A DNA stretch of 64,000 nt from Perognathus longimembris pacificus (GCF_023159225.1 NC_063163.1:107105885-107169884); one strand, 5' to 3'. Positions 12,300-23,921 are shown, counted from the stretch's first letter. Program-made: numbers and translations. Notes: a model not told the origin generated them from the letters alone.

Positions 12300-12905
12300 A
12301 GACAATTTGATCTAGCAATGCCACATCTAGCTATATGAATACCCACCAAAGAACTGAAACCAAGACCTCAAAGAGCTATTTATACACCCACATCCATAGC
12401 AGCATTAGTCACAAGAGCTAAAGTGCAGAAGCAACACGATGTCTTTGGGAGGATAAGAGGAAAAGCAAAATATGATGTATGCACATAATGGAGCATTATC
12501 AGATATGAAAGAGAAATTCTGGCACTTGCTACAAAATGGTTGAACCTTGAGGGAGGACACTGTGCTAAGTGAAATAAGCCAGTCATGGAAAGACAAATGC
12601 TCTGTATTTCCATTTACAGGAGGCTCACGAAACAGTCAAAAATCACAAACAGTACAGTGGTTGACAGAAGATGGGAGAGGGTGGCAAATGAGGAGTTGTC
12701 CAAAAGTTTCAGTTTTGCAAAATGAAGATTTCTGGAGAAAAACAACTGTAATGGTAACACACTATGAATGTGGTTAATGCTACTGATAAACTATGCACCT
12801 AAAACTGGTTAAGGAAAGAGAAATAAGAAAAGGCAATAGATGAGATGGGCAAAGTTATTAAATGTATGGAAATACCACAATAAATCTCACTGTACAATTA
12901 AATTA
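12300..12905 (+). mobile_element. older L1 3' end (ORF2 tail and 3' UTR)
   Basis: The sequence GATCTAGCAATGCCACATCT, then AAGAGCTATTTATACACCCA, then TGCTAAGTGAAATAAGCCAGTC is the classic end of L1 ORF2. The 3' part (TTTTGCAAAATGAAGATTTCTGGAG, TAATGCTACTGATAAACTAT, AAAACTGGTTAAGG, TACCACAATAAA) matches an ancient L1M-type 3' UTR. Many substitutions and indels make it much older than the 7422-8297 copy. Confidence 0.8.
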
Positions 12906-12913
12906 AAAAATTC

Positions 12914-13128
12914 AGGGCTGGGGATATAGCCTAATGGCAAGAGTGCCTGCCTCGGATACACGAGGCCCTAGGTTCGATTCCCCAGCACCACATATACAGA
13001 AAACGGCCAGAAGCGGCGCTGTGGCTCAAGTGGCAGAGTGCTAGCCTTGAGCGGGAAGAAGCCAGGGACAGTGCTCAGGCCCTGAGTCCAAGGCCCAGGA
13101 CTGGCAAAAAAAAAAAAAAAAAAAAAAA
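12914..13128 (+). mobile_element. type A SINE, young subfamily
   Basis: Carries GGGGATATAGCCTAATGGCA, GCCTCGGATACACGAGGCCC and GAGCGGGAAGAAGCC, diagnostic changes shared almost exactly with the copy at 25088. The left half is intact and the A-tail is about 23 bases. Confidence 0.93.
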
Positions 13129-13182
13129 TTCAAAGATAGTTACAATGGAAAATATAATATTATGACTATGTAGTAAAAATGT

Positions 13183-13402
13183 CAGAGCCATGTGCCAGTG
13201 ATTTGTGTCTGTAGCCACTGGCTACAGGAGCTACTCAGGAGGCTAAGATCTGAGGATAAAGGTTCAAAGCACCTGGGCAGGAAAGTCTGAAACTCTTATC
13301 TCCAATTAACTACCATAAGAGCCAGAAGTGGAGCTGTGGCTCAAATGGTAGAGCACTAGTCTTGAGCACAAAAGCTCATGGACAACATCCAGGCCCTGAG
13401 CG
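13183..13402 (+). mobile_element. type B SINE
   Basis: GAGCCATGTGCCAGTGATTT start, GAGCTACTCAGGAGGCTAAG, right half AGAGCACTAGTCTTGAGCAC. Its end runs straight into a CT microsatellite. Confidence 0.8.
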
Positions 13403-13403
13403 T

Positions 13404-13416
13404 GCTCTCTCGCTCT

Positions 13417-13480
<64 letters not shown>
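13404..13480 (+). repeat. (CT)n microsatellite
   Basis: About 38 CT units with a few CG interruptions at the left edge, between two SINEs. Confidence 0.95.
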
Positions 13481-13481
<1 letters not shown>

Positions 13482-13491
13482 CCGCCTCTCT

Positions 13492-13626
13492 CTGCCTGGT
13501 ATAGTAGCATGTGCTGTGCTTGTAATCCCAACACTTGGAGGGAGAGTCAGGAGGATCACAAATTCAAATCCATCCTGGGCTACATAGTTAAAAATAAATA
13601 AAATCTTGTCTCAAAAGGAAAAAGGG
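13492..13626 (+). mobile_element. B1-like monomer
   Basis: GCCTGGTATAGTAGCATGTG, ATCCCAACACTTGGAGGGAG, TGGGCTACATAGTTAAAAAT and TCTTGTCTCAAAAGG give a complete B1-type monomer with an A-rich tail. Confidence 0.8.
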
Positions 13627-13687
13627 AGGGAGAGAAGAAGTGAGGAAGACAGGCAAAAAAGAAAAGAGAGAGAAGAAAATTCAAGAG

Positions 13688-13800
13688 AGTGGCTGGAGGT
13701 AGGGCTCAGTGGTGGAATGAATGAATGCATGCTCAACCTGTAAAAGTTCCTGAATCCCTAGAATAAGAAAACAAAACCAAAAACCAAACAGAACAAAACA
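13688..13800 (+). mobile_element. ID-like monomer, diverged
   Basis: TGGCTGGAGGTAGGGCTCAGTGG head, a TGAATGAATGAATG insertion and an A-rich tail with AAAACCAAAAACC. Confidence 0.5.
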
Positions 13801-14080
13801 AATCAGGGAAATGAGAAAAAAAAAGCACCCCAGAAAGTAAATCACAGATTAAATCCAAACATCTAAAAGACATGAAAAGCTACTGCTGATCAGGAAAGCA
13901 TGTGAAACCCAAGGATCACTTACCACACACTGCTGGTCAAGTGCAGTTCATGCAGAGGCTTCACAAGGCCCTGTACAGTGTCTACCAAGATTGAAGACAT
14001 TATACAACCTACAGCCTGACAATCCTATTTCTAGGTATACACCAAGACTGACCTTCTTTGTACACAGAAAAGAAAGTAGG

Positions 14081-14340
14081 AACACCTGGGCGCTAGTAGC
14101 TCACATCTGTAATCCTAGCTACTCAAATGATGAGCTATTCAGGAGGCTGAGATCTAAGGATCACAGTTTAAAGCCAGCCCAGGCAGGAAAGTCCATGAGA
14201 TTCATCTCCAATTAATCACCAGAAAGCCAGAAGTAGAGCTGTGGTTCAAGTGGTACAGCGCTAGCCTTGAGCAGAAATTGCTCGCAGACAGTGCCCAGGA
14301 CATGTACTCCAGCCCCATCATCACCAACAACAACAAAAAG
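14081..14340 (+). mobile_element. type B SINE with small internal duplication
   Basis: Starts ACACCTGGGCGCTAGTAGCT; the 'GCTACTCA-' segment is followed by an extra GATGAGCTATTCAGGAGGC. The right half AGCGCTAGCCTTGAGCAG is intact; the tail is CAACAACAACAAAAAG. Confidence 0.8.
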
Positions 14341-14599
14341 ATAACGTCAGAATAAAAAACAATACTATGTTTGTCTGTGCAAATTGTATATGCAAATAGA
14401 GATTAGGGACTGAAAGCCATGACTGAAAAAGCCAAGGGAGAGCATGAGGCCCTGAGTGCAAAGCCCACTAATAGCGCACGCGCACACACACAAAATAAAG
14501 AGGGGATGAGTATATTACATGTGCACACATGCACGCAAATGCACACACAAATACAGAAGCTATGAAGTCCATGGCCTCATGTGCATGCTAGGAAAGTTC

Positions 14600-14848
14600 T
14601 ACCAGTTTTTATTTCTTTTCTAGTCGGTCGTGGGGCTTGAACTCTGTCTGGGATTGGGCGCCATTGCTGAGCTCTTCAGCTCAAGGCTCGCTCGCCCTCT
14701 ACCTCTTGGGATATAGCACCACTTCCAGTTTTCTGGTGGTTATTGGAGATAAGGGTCTCACAGACTTTCCTGCCTGCCCACCCTAATTATGATCCTTAGA
14801 TCTCAGCCTCCTGAGTAGCTAGGATTACAGGCTTGAGCCACCAGCACC
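14600..14848 (-). mobile_element. type B SINE
   Basis: Reversed copy, right half GGGGCTTGAACTCTGTCTGG, centre GGTGGTTATTGGAGATAAGG, end TACAGGCTTGAGCCACCAGC. Confidence 0.8.
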
Positions 14849-14856
14849 CTCCTCAC

Positions 14857-15079
14857 TTTTTTTTCTTTTTTTTTTTTTTTTTTTTTGGCCAGTCCTGGGG
14901 CTTGGACTCAGGGCCTGAGCACTGTCCCTGGCTTCTTTTTGCTCAAGGCTAGCACTCTGCCCTTGAGCCATAGCGCCACTTCTGGCCATTTTCTGTATAT
15001 GTGGTGCTGGGGAATTGAACCCAGGGCCTCACGTATACGAGGCAAGCACTCTTGCCACTAGGCCATATCCCCAGCCCCT
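14857..15079 (-). mobile_element. type A SINE
   Basis: Reversed copy with a T-tail at 14857-14886 and the end AGGCCATATCCCCAGCCCC. It is the second of three consecutive reversed SINEs. Confidence 0.92.
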
Positions 15080-15306
15080 TTTTTTTATTTCTTTTCTTTT
15101 TTTTTTTTTTTTTGGCCAGTCCTAGGCTGTGAACTCAGGGCCTGAGCACTGTCCCTGGCTTCTTTTTGCTCAAGGCTAGCACTCTGCCACTTGAGCCACA
15201 GCGCCACTTCTGGCCGTTTTCTGTATATGTGGAGCTGAGGAATCGAACCCAGGGCCTCATGTATACGAGGCAAGCACTCTTGCCACTAGGCCATATTCCC
15301 AGGCCC
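15080..15306 (-). mobile_element. type A SINE
   Basis: Reversed copy adjoining the previous one in the same orientation; T-rich tail 15080-15112, end AGGCCATATTCCCAGGCCC. Confidence 0.92.
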
Positions 15307-15446
15307 CCCCTTTTTTTTTATTTCTTAAAGGAAAAAAAAAGTTAGATGTAACACAGAAAAAAGGTCACAATTGTTATTTTGATAATTTGGCTAATTAACC
15401 CAGGCCTCTGATACTAATTTTAATTTTGTTTTAAAGAGGATATAGA

Positions 15447-15654
15447 GGGGCTGGGAATATGGCCTAGTGGCAAGAGTGCTTGCCTCCTATACATGAAGCT
15501 CTTGGTTCAATTCCCCAGCACCACATATATGGAAAATGGCCAGAAGGGGCGCTGTGGCTCAGGTGGCAGAGTGCTAGCCTTGAGCGGGAAGAAGCCAGGG
15601 AGGGTGCTCAGGCCCTGAGTCCAAGGCCCAGGACTGGCCAAAAAATAATAATAA

Positions 15655-15691
<37 letters not shown>

Positions 15692-15694
15692 AAA
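15447..15694 (+). mobile_element. type A SINE with (TAAA)n tail
   Basis: Starts AGGGGCTGGGAATATGGCCT; the tail is (ATA)n then about ten AAAT units (15641-15694), a microsatellite grown from the A-tail. Confidence 0.92.
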
Positions 15695-15812
15695 GGAAAT
15701 AGAGAGTTTGAGAAAAATGTGTATTTAGAGGCCCTGAGTTCAAGCACCACAAAAATAGAATCATTTAAAGATCACACAAGAAAAAAGAAAATATTCAACA
15801 TATAAAATTTAC

Positions 15813-16066
15813 AAGAGGGCCTTGCACTGGTGGTTCACCCCTGTAATCCTAGCTACTCAGGAGGTTGAGATCTGAGGATCTTGGTTCACAGCCAGCATTG
15901 GCAGTATAGTCCATGAGACTCTTATCTCCAATTAACGACTGGAACAACCAAGTGGAACTGTAGCTCAAAGTGGCAGAGTATTAGGCTTGAGCTAAAGAGC
16001 TGAGATGGCACCCAGGCACAGAGTTCAAGCCCCACGACCGACAATAAATAAACAAGCAAACAACAT
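15813..16066 (+). mobile_element. type B SINE
   Basis: Starts AGAGGGCCTTGCACTGGTGG, ATCCTAGCTACTCAGGAGGT; right half AGAGTATTAGGCTTGAGC. Confidence 0.85.
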
Positions 16067-16199
16067 TTACAAGAGGACTGGAGGGGAGGAGACAGTAGCT
16101 CGAGTTATCGAACATGAGCCAATGGGTGAAAGCAAATGTTAGATACTAAACTGGGAGGCCAGTGTCAGGCAATAATAATAATAATAGAATTGAAAAGGA

Positions 16200-16383
16200 A
16201 GAGCCAGATGTGGGTGGCTCTCGCCTGTGATTTTTTAGCTACTCAGGCGGCTGAGCTCTCAGGATGCCAATTCAAAGCCAGCCCGGATAAATCCATGGGA
16301 GACGCTGATCTCAATTAACCAGTAAAAAGCTGGAAGTGGGGGTGTGACTCAAGTGGTAGAATGCCAGCCTTGAGCGGGAAAAG

Positions 16384-16435
<52 letters not shown>

Positions 16436-16498
16436 AGTGGTGCATCGTTCAAACCCCAGAACTACCATAAAGAGAGAGAGAGAAAAAAAAAAAAAAAC
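16200..16498 (+). mobile_element. type B SINE interrupted by (TA)n
   Basis: Starts GAGCCAGATGTGGGTGGCTC. The right half GCCAGCCTTGAGCGGG is split by an A-run and about 15 TA units (16401-16429), then ends TTCAAACCCCAGAACTACC and an A-rich tail. It abuts the GC-rich block. Confidence 0.8.
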
Positions 16499-16499
16499 T

Positions 16500-17790
16500 A
16501 CGAGGTAAGGAGTAGTGGAAAGGCGAAGAGCACCCATGCAGGGTGGCGGGAGGGAGGGGGCGCCGCGAGCCGCTCTGGGCCTCGGGGTCCCGGGCTCCGT
16601 GCAGCTCGAGGCCCCGAGGTGGAAGTTCCAAGATGGCTGATCCTGAGGGAACAAATGGGGGTGCTCGGGAGTCCGGGGCTGCGGGCCCCTACCTTCTCAG
16701 AACCCCTGTGCTCTGGATGGGGTGCGGGTGGGGTTGCAGCCCCAGCGCCCCTGGGGGACAGCCCACTGAGGGCCCGGGCCTCCGGGCCCCAGCCTCTCCT
16801 ACACTCCGCCAATGGCCTCTTGGGCTGCAATGGCGTCCTGGAGCCGAGGTACCTGCGTGCAGGCGGCACTCGCTGTGCTGTCCGGCTTTGAGACCATCCT
16901 ACCGGCCTCTCCGCCACCTGGGGTGCCTTTGAGGAGATGGCAAGGCATGCTAGTAGCCGGACCCGTTGGCTCGGCCTCTCTGCCGCTCCGCTGATAACCG
17001 TGCCAAGCTACTACCGTCTTCGCTGCCTCCGACTTGCTCCAGGCCTTCCCGGATAGGGGAGTCCTGACCTCTGACCTCCACGCACCGGGTGGGCGGCCGC
17101 ATGCACGCACGCCGCCGGCCCAACGTGGGCACGGTGACTTGTGCTCCACGTCCTCCCCCCTCCCTCCCGACCCTGGGCGCACCAAGCTGGGCATGCGCCA
17201 GGCGCGGAGCTCGAGACACCTGTGTGGTCCATCCATCTGCGGGGGGCTTAAGGGTGTCTAGGCCGGGACTCCACATCCTTCTCAGCTCTTGCACCGCCTC
17301 AGTGGTGAGCTTGGTGAAGAGCTGGCTGGGAAGGCTCAGACTGAAAGGCCTCCTGACGCCATGGAGACGCAGCAGCACCGTGGAGACTGTTGAGAGTGAA
17401 GCTCCGCCCCCCCCCCTCACCCCCTCGTGTCTACCTGGCTGCAGCTGCTGCGGAGAATCGAGGCTGAGGCCGGCCCTCTTTGCACCACAGGATCATACAG
17501 GCGGCATGATTTCGCACCCAGGAGTTCAGCAAAAAGCTTCTTCCAGAGGCTCCAACAGGGACAGCCTCTGGGCCACTGAAAGGGGCGCAGAGATGCCCTG
17601 CTTTTCTTTGTATGGGTTGGAGACGAAGCCAAAGAATGCCTCTGTGTCTGCCTCAGCCCTGGGGAGGGGCTCCCTTTCCTTCCCACCCACCCCTCACTAC
17701 TCAGCTTGTTCTCCTGCTGCTACCTTCCAAAGACTATTACTATCCCCAGTTCAAGATCAAATCAACTGAAAAAATAAAAAGCCAGGTGGC
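16500..17790. other. GC-rich block, possible retrocopy or CpG island
   Basis: An abrupt GC- and CpG-rich block starts directly after a SINE tail at about 16498 and fades after 17470. On the plus strand, AAG ATG GCT GAT at 16630-16641 looks like a Kozak start and opens MADPEGTNGGARESG. The frame shows no family I recognise. Other frames carry mitochondrial-precursor-like segments broken by stops. The 3' part (17470-17780) is less GC-rich and ends with GAAAAAATAAAAAG, like a decayed poly(A) tail. This fits a degenerate processed pseudogene on the plus strand, or an alternative CpG-island promoter. I cannot name a parent gene. Confidence 0.4.
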
Positions 17791-18138
17791 CCTGGACTAG
17801 GAGTGTAGCCCAGTGATTCACACACACACGCAGACAAAACATTTGCAACATATAAAGCCTAATCAACCAGTTCATTCCCTTAGCTTATAAAATGCTTCTG
17901 AATATCAAATCACAAGAGGCATGAGGTGCACAGTGCTCTCAGGATGTGGGGAAAGGGCCCCTCACAAGAGACTATGTAGTGAAAAACAGGTTAGACTTGT
18001 GGGTGGGGATTGGGCAATATCTATCAACATCCCCTTTACCACCCTGGGTATTCCAGTGCCATATTATTCTCAGAAAAGTCTATATTTGCACAGAGACTTG
18101 TCCATCAAGATGTTTGCTACAAAATGATCCTGACCCCC

Positions 18139-18141
<3 letters not shown>

Positions 18142-18220
<79 letters not shown>
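18142..18220 (+). repeat. (CT)n(CA)n compound microsatellite
   Basis: About 23 CT units run directly into about 17 CA units. Confidence 0.95.
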
Positions 18221-18221
<1 letters not shown>

Positions 18222-18245
18222 CGGATATGTGTGTGAGTGTGTTTC

Positions 18246-18360
18246 TCTTTAGGGACCAGCTCTAGCTATGCTACCCAGGCTGACTCCTGGGCTCAATCAA
18301 TCCTGTCTCACTCTTCTAACTGGCAAGGACTACAGGTGCACACAACTGTACCCAGCACAG
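18246..18360 (-). mobile_element. B1-like monomer
   Basis: CTAGCTATGCTACCCAGGCT followed by CAAGGACTACAGGTGCACAC is a reversed B1 monomer. Confidence 0.65.
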
Positions 18361-18404
18361 CACTTTTCATAACAGCAAAAAGTGGAGACAAAAATCTATC
18401 CCTG

Positions 18405-18622
18405 GAGGGGCTGGGAATATGGCCTAGTGGTAAAGTGCTCGCCTTGCATACATGAAACCCTGGATTCAATTCCTCAGCACCACGTATATAGAAAAAAGCC
18501 AGAGGTGGCGCTGTGGCTCAAGTGGTAGAGTGCTAGCCTTGAGCAAAAAGAAGCCAGGGACAGTGCTCAGGCCCTGAGTCCACGCCCCAGGACTGACAAC
18601 AAAAACAAAACAAACAACCAAA
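18405..18622 (+). mobile_element. type A SINE
   Basis: GAGGGGCTGGGAATATGGCC start, CCAGGACTGACAACAAAAAC end. Confidence 0.92.
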
Positions 18623-18790
18623 ATCTGCCCCTGGAGATCTGCTTAAAGGCTTCATGCCACAGACAATGAACACTGCATGAAACAAAGAAGATGCAAATTC
18701 ATGCATTCTTTAGCAAGTAGTCTCTAAAGCTCAGCATTCCATTTTGAAAAGCAGGTAGAGACCACTGTTCTGTTTTTCTCCAAATGGACT

Positions 18791-18978
18791 CTTTTTTTCC
18801 AGTCCTGAGGCTTGAACTCAGGGCCTGGGCACTGTCCCTGAGCTTCTTTTGCTCAAGGCTAACACTCTACCACTTGAGCCACAGCACCACTTGCGGCCTT
18901 TTCTGTATCTGAGGAATCGAACCCAGGGCTTCATGCATGCTATGCAAGCACTCTACCACTAAGCCACATACCCAGCCG
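18791..18978 (-). mobile_element. type A SINE
   Basis: Reversed; TTTTTTTCCAGTCCTGAGGC start, AAGCCACATACCCAGCCGCC end. About 20 bases are deleted near the monomer junction. Confidence 0.88.
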
Positions 18979-19127
18979 CCCCCTCCCAATGGACTTTAAA
19001 CAAAAGTATTCCATGGATGCATCATACATGTGTCCACACATGAATCAATTACTCTGAAAGTGGTTGCCTCCGAAGAAGGCACACCTGAGAGACAAGGGGT
19101 ATGAAATGAGGGAGACATTTTTGGATT

Positions 19128-19268
19128 GTTTTGTTTTTGTTTTGGCCTTTCTGAGGCAGCATCTCACTAAGAGGCCTATGTAGCCCAGGTCAACCTCAAA
19201 CTCCATCCTCCTGCCTCAGCCTCCCAAGAGCTGAAACTACAGGCAGCCACTATCATTTCTGGTTGAGA
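19128..19268 (-). mobile_element. B1-like monomer
   Basis: T-rich tail, then GGCAGCATCTCACTAAGAGG, CTGCCTCAGCCTCCCAAGAG and CTACAGGCAGCCACTATC. Confidence 0.7.
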
Positions 19269-19439
19269 TGTTATCATATGCCCCTTTGGACTGTCCAGTT
19301 TCTTAAACTGGTGAGTACAATATACTCCCAACAACAACAAAACTGCTAGAAAGAAAAGAAAGGGGGGAAAGAAAAGACATACAAATGTTCTTACACCCTT
19401 GGACCTAAATTCTGAATGATTATCTGGGTAAGTATGGGT

Positions 19440-19668
19440 TTTGTTTTCTTTTATTTTTGTGCTTGAACTCAGGACCTGAGCACCGTCCCTTAGCTTTTTC
19501 ACTCAAGGCTGATGTTCTACCACTTAAGCCACAACTCCACTTCTGGCTTTTTGCTGGTTAATTGGGGAGTCTCACCGACTTTCCTGCCTGGGCTGATTTC
19601 AAACCATGATCTGCAGATCTCAGCCTTCTGAGTAGCTAAGACTACAGCTGGAAGCCACTGGTATCTTG
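19440..19668 (-). mobile_element. type B SINE
   Basis: Reversed; GCTTGAACTCAGGACCTGAG, GCTGGTTAATTGGGGAGTCT, AGTAGCTAAGACTACAGC. Confidence 0.82.
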
Positions 19669-20604
19669 CTAGAGTTTTATGTAAGATAAATGAGATAAAA
19701 GCAAAGTACTATCTTGGAGGGCAGTTGGATATGACAAAAAAAAAAAAAAAAGCAAGGGTTCATTGCTGAATGGAAGCAGCTCATCTCAGCCCTGAAAACA
19801 ACGGCCTTTCTCCCTGAGCACTCCACACTCCTATCTCTGGTGGTCTTGAGGTTTGCTAGATGCTCTTTCACCTAAGTCATTTGGTTAGCCTTTCAGACCT
19901 TCCATCTTGATCCTCCTTGCATCCCACTCTAAGTACAGAGGTGAGCACAGAATACACTTCTGGGGTGGACAAGGCCATGCCAAGGTGGCAAATGAGTGAG
20001 TCCAAAGTCCAGCCTTCCTTCTGCATGACAAACCATATGCCATGCAGACATATGGGACAGGACCTTATGCAGATGGAGGGATCGATTATTCCTAATTTAC
20101 ACAAGAGTTCTGTTGTGTGGGTTAGCTAACAGCAGGGCCATTTACAGTAGTGTCCTTCCCCCTGCCCTCTGAAAGTTAAAATAGCCCCATGCAAAGACCT
20201 GGGTGTGCACAGACAAATAAGGCTTGCAAGAGTCCACGGGAAGAAGCTGGAAGAGCCAGCCCACCTGAGCTTCTCTTTCTGAATGGCACCTCTTTGTGTT
20301 CACAAGGAGACCCCTTTCACACACAGGTGTGGTTTCTGTGGAACTGATTCCTGTCACCCTCAGTCCAGTTCTGCTCACTTCCAAATTCTAGAGCAGCAGG
20401 TCAGGGCCCTGAGTGAGATCACCTAGGAAACTATCGTAGTCTCTTGGGGACCCCAGCAGAGTCCTGGGCCATACCTCACCTCTCTCCACCTCTACCTGAC
20501 TCTAAGGGTTGGCCTGGAATAATGCCCTTGTCCCAGCACAGGTGGGAGCTCCAGGACACAGATCTAGGAGGCTGGGCCCAGGACCAGAATGGAAAACAGT
20601 AAGG

Positions 20605-20745
20605 ACTCCATGCTTATTGCACACCAGACACTGCCTTAGATATGGCTGGGAGTAGTCCACAGGACAGACCCACACCCAAGGAGTTTATATCTTGGTGGAG
20701 ATAAGCCAATAAAAACTGAAGATAAAATAATGACAATAAATACTA
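20605..20745 (+). mobile_element. L2 3' fragment
   Basis: GCTTATTGCACACCAGACAC and TGCCTTAGATATGGCTGGGA, then ACCCAAGGAGTTTATATCTT and GGTGGAGATAAGCCAATAAA, follow the canonical L2 3' end. Confidence 0.6.
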
Positions 20746-21126
20746 GGAAGGTAGTGACTCAGGGCCGAGTAGCAGAGTGTTTAGGCAGCAGCTTTGCAAC
20801 TGGGCTATCAGGACCTTTTCTTTAAGGAGATGGGTTTGACCTCCGAGGAAAACTGCCAAGAGAAGCTGGGAGGGGCCCAGAACAGAAGATTCTGGACTGA
20901 GAGATGCACAAAGACCCTATGCTTGTGAGGTATTAGAAACAGAACCAAGTCTGATAGATGGCAGAAGATGATAGAAAGGCTGGCAGCCCTGTGGAGAGAA
21001 GGGCTATGGGGACCTGGTGGTATAGGACACTGCAGGCCATCCCAAGGAGCTTAAAGTATAGTAGGTGTCATGAAAAGTCACCAGAGGTGATGGACAAGAG
21101 ATGTGACATCACTGGATTCATTCATT

Positions 21127-21368
21127 CATTTTGTGCTGGTCCTAAGACTTGAACTCAGGGCCTGGGGGCTGTCTCTGAGCTCTTTTGCTCAAGACAAAAG
21201 CTCTATCACTTGAGCCATAGCACCACTTCTGGCTTTTTCTGAGTAGTTTGTTGGAGATAAAGAGTCTCATGGACTTCCATGCCAGGGCTGGCTCCAAACT
21301 ATGATCCTCAGATCTCAGCCTCTTGAGTAGCTAGGATTACACACAGGTCACTCACCAGCACCTGGCTG
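21127..21368 (-). mobile_element. type B SINE
   Basis: Reversed; TGTGCTGGTCCTAAGACTTG, GTTTGTTGGAGATAAAGAGT, GTAGCTAGGATTACACACAGG, AGCACCTGGCTGG. Confidence 0.85.
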
Positions 21369-22349
21369 GATTAATTTTTAAAAGATCCTTGGGGATAGTT
21401 CTGCAGTGAGTGTGCATAATCTCCTTTAAATTTTAAACTACTTTATGTGGTGGGACCTTTATTCTTATTTACAGAGGAGTGTCAAGGCCCCTTGATAACA
21501 CTTTCCCCCACCCCACCCTCCTACCATCTCTCTCAACTAGAACACAGTCCAGCCTGGTCAGCTCATTGAGCCCTGGCTATAACACAGGTGAGGGGAGAGG
21601 AGAGGTAGAGGCGACAATGGGGAAGAGTGGGGTAACTCAAGTGCTTTTCAGGCACAGCAGCTTTCTAAAGTCAGCACCCGGGCCCCTGACCAGTTCCACC
21701 ATACCTGGTCAGTCCCATGGGGCTTGGACAGGTCCTCTGAGTCTGAGCTAGTACAGGCATCCCACCATCCCTGCCCCTACACCACTACAGGACCAGCCCC
21801 ACACAGACAATACCTCCCAATGAGCCACCCTTTGTTTCCACAGTGACATTGCCCCTGCTGTTCACATGCCCTCTCCACATTAGATAGAAATGCCCCTGAA
21901 AAACCCTCCTGAGAGGAAAAAAAATCCACAGCATATGCTTGACCCACCAAACAGCCTAGCTTAGCAACACAGTCTACCCCCGGGCTAGCAGAGGCTCACC
22001 CTGTGACTCGGTGACTGAGAGCTAGAGATCTCTGTCTCTGCCCAGTATCGCAAGAAGCTCATGCCAAAGTATCAGCCCAGGAAAAGAGAAAAAGGCAAAA
22101 AAGCAGAAATCCAGGTGCAGTTTCTACAGAATGGACCTTGTTTACACGCCATCATAAAAATTTTTTGAAAAGTCCTATATCAAACCATTGTACCTTGGGT
22201 ACTATTTGTGCTCCCTTAGTTCCCAAGCAGACACACTACAGGGCAGGATGCGTTCTTGAGCATCCCACAGAGGTGAATAAAATGTCAGCTTTGCCCATGG
22301 TAGAAACGATAAATGCTGCTGGCTATCAGCTCTGTGTGGATTCTCAGTG

Positions 22350-22566
22350 GTTCTTTTTTTTTTTTTTTTTTTATTCTGCCAGCCTGGGGTCTAGACTCAG
22401 GGCCTGAGCACTGTCCCTGGCTTCTTTTTGCTCAAGGCTAACACTCTGCCACTTGAGCCACAACACCACTTCTGGCTTTTTCTACATATGTGGTGCTGAG
22501 GAATCAAGCCCAGGGTTTCATGTATGCAAGGCACGTACTTTACCACAAGGCTGTATTCCCAGCTCC
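22350..22566 (-). mobile_element. type A SINE
   Basis: Reversed; T-tail at 22353-22372, GCCAGCCTGGGGTCTAGACT, ending AAGGCTGTATTCCCAGCTCC. Confidence 0.9.
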
Positions 22567-23130
22567 ATCTCAGTGATTCTTAAGAAATCTCAGTCTTCTG
22601 GCTCTGGTCACTTTGAGAGGATTTGTACTCCCCTCCCCTCTTAATGGGATATCTGGTCAGTGACGAACACCTGGACAATTGCCTGTGCCGGCAATTCAGG
22701 AACAAGGAAGTTTTGGGCATGGGAGGGTCTATTCCTATATAGCCCAATAAAGTTAAAGATGCCGAGTGTGGGGAAGTTAAAATAAAAGCGTAGGGAGCTG
22801 GCCAGAGAGGAGTGGCATCTATGATTCCCAGAAGAGAAATCAAGCCACCCCATTCCTGAATCCACCCATCCCACAAGCAGAGAAGGTGGTCAGAGACCCT
22901 CTGAAGGTGGTCTCCATCCGTAAAAAGTGTGCAAAGTAATGGAGATGATGAGGACAGGGGATGGGCAGCTGGTGTTCTAGACATTGCTAGGAAAGGCCAG
23001 CCCTAGCAGACTGGGAACAGTGAGTGGTCCCTCCGAATGGAGCAGGCAGAAATGCTGGAGAGGGGGCTGGCCAATACGCAGATAATCATAGAACCCAGAG
23101 CCTTCTTGTGCCTACCAGACCCTTTGGGTG

Positions 23131-23134
23131 ATGT

Positions 23135-23178
<44 letters not shown>

Positions 23179-23183
23179 GTGTG
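23131..23183 (+). repeat. (GT)n microsatellite
   Basis: About 23 GT units with one ATGTGTGTAT interruption on the left and TCCG near the right edge. Confidence 0.95.
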
Positions 23184-23370
23184 AGGACTCTCACATTTCT
23201 ATTATACCACACCACACCACACCACAGAGCCGGAAGGCAAGAATGGGCCCCTTGCAGGACACACCTGCCCTGCCCACTAACATATTCATTCAGGCCTTAA
23301 CAATAACCCCATACATAGCTCAGTGCATACAGGTCACTACTCAGGACACATAAGAGCACAGTGGGCCCCT

Positions 23371-23425
<55 letters not shown>
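23371..23425 (+). repeat. (CATA)n(CA)n compound microsatellite
   Basis: Four to five ACAT units followed by about 19 CA units. Confidence 0.95.
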
Positions 23426-23426
<1 letters not shown>

Positions 23427-23884
23427 CCTTCACTCCTCTCCCTTCCCTGCCCACCCACCCCACCCCCACATACAGCTTCCAGGGCTTGTTGGGTACCCTC
23501 AGCCAAGACACTCCTTTCATTCTCTTCCCCCATTCCTGGCTGCTGGTGTGCTGAGTCCTTCATCTTGAGCTCGAGCTCTTGCTGTTTTGTTTGTTTGATT
23601 GCAGGTCCCTGGAGCTAGGAGCTAGGGAGCTTGAGGAGCTGGGAGTGGCTATGCCAGCCCTTCTGGGACCTCTGAAAGTTGGGTAGAGAAAAGCCTCAGG
23701 TTCTCTGCCCTTTCTGTCCAGCTAAACTCAGCTTCCAGAAAGACAATCCATCTTCCGTCATGCTCAGAGGGACTTGGGGGTGGAGGGGTGTCTAAGGAAG
23801 TTGCAACAGGAGTGCACTAGATGATAAGAACACAGGGGCAGAGGCTCCTGGGGGCAGCAGCACACCCAGAGCCCAGTAAAGGGT

Positions 23885-23890
23885 GCTCTC

Positions 23891-23921
<31 letters not shown>
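23885..23921 (+). repeat. (CT)n microsatellite
   Basis: Short CT run with a single G interruption. Confidence 0.9.

Noticed and set aside
16349..17769. Several 130-226 codon frames in the GC-rich block.
   Set aside because: Competing frames on both strands and no recognised domain; only the block as a whole is annotated.
23371..23425. Evenly repeated short units that might suggest a CRISPR-like array.
   Set aside because: They are simple CATA/CA microsatellite units without spacers, in a mammalian genome.
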